Assembly: GCA_031283405.1 (NCBI GenBank)
Contig: JAITBX010000231.1
Span: 1-5,938, forward strand
Direction: 5' to 3'
Length of the DNA stretch: 5,938 bases
From: Burkholderiales bacterium
Lineage (GTDB): Bacteria > Pseudomonadota > Gammaproteobacteria > Burkholderiales > Casimicrobiaceae
Made by a program: the position numbers and the translations under genes. This document shows, in pieces, positions 5,887 through 5,938 of this stretch. How positions within the stretch are numbered: position 1 is the stretch's first letter; the number at the start of each line of letters is the position of its first letter. Under the pieces are notes generated by a model that saw only the letters and a program-made list of their open reading frames with translations, ran no database searches and had not been told where the DNA came from.

Positions 5887-5938
5887 GGGGAGGAGCGTTG
5901 TTAACGACGGAATGCAAACGAGAACGCGGTTTTTGTAG
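5887..5938. other. Window end, no assignable feature
   Basis: These 52 bases after the last terminator contain only an 8-codon frame (ATG 5912 to TAG 5936-5938) without a ribosome binding site. There is also an imperfect palindrome CGTTGTTAACGACG (5896-5909). I see no gene or reliable regulatory site. Confidence 0.4.

Noticed and set aside
5060..5917. A 285-codon minus strand frame with repeated segments
   Set aside because: The repeats are only the reverse complement of the 153-bp coding units on the + strand. The + reading gives a coherent protein with a membrane tail.
1..5938. Neisseria-type DNA uptake sequence (GCCGTCTGAA), suggested by the abundant GCCGTC
   Set aside because: I found no full 10-base match. 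The GCCGTC occurrences are part of coding repeats or chance in GC-rich DNA.

Overview
The window looks like ordinary chromosome from a GC-rich proteobacterium, most likely a betaproteobacterium or a close gammaproteobacterium. The basis is the accC-prmA gene order with a 4-base stop/start overlap, the betaproteobacterial style of the PrmA sequence, and the G/C preference at third codon positions. All genes I can support are on the + strand.

Layout. Bases 2-355 are the 3' end of accC (biotin carboxylase subunit of acetyl-CoA carboxylase). It overlaps prmA (352-1470, ribosomal protein L11 methyltransferase). A spacer of about 165 bp made largely of repeat DNA follows (1471-1635). Next is a full-length KefB/KefC-type CPA2 cation/proton antiporter with a C-terminal NAD-binding RCK module (1636-3609). 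After 61 bp, which include a possible weak terminator, comes a NorM-type MATE efflux pump (3671-5077) ending in a clear intrinsic terminator. The last gene (5141-5797) encodes three 51-residue propeller-like repeats and a C-terminal membrane anchor resembling a sorting signal. It has no recognisable signal peptide or ribosome binding site, and a strong terminator follows it. Bases 5887-5938 hold nothing I can assign.

How the genes relate. accC and prmA are a common proteobacterial pairing without an obvious biochemical link. The Kef-type antiporter and the MATE pump are both ion-coupled membrane transporters and could both serve stress or detoxification, but the possible terminator between them leaves co-transcription open. 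The repeat gene sits between two terminators and looks like a separate unit, possibly the 3' remnant of a larger surface-protein gene.

I found no new multi-gene system. The most unusual feature is repeat DNA acting on prmA. A palindromic element of about 169 bp lies in frame inside the gene and adds about 57 residues to the N-terminal domain. A second, different repeat supplies the last residues and the stop codon. Both prmA changes appear compatible with function, because every methyltransferase motif is intact.
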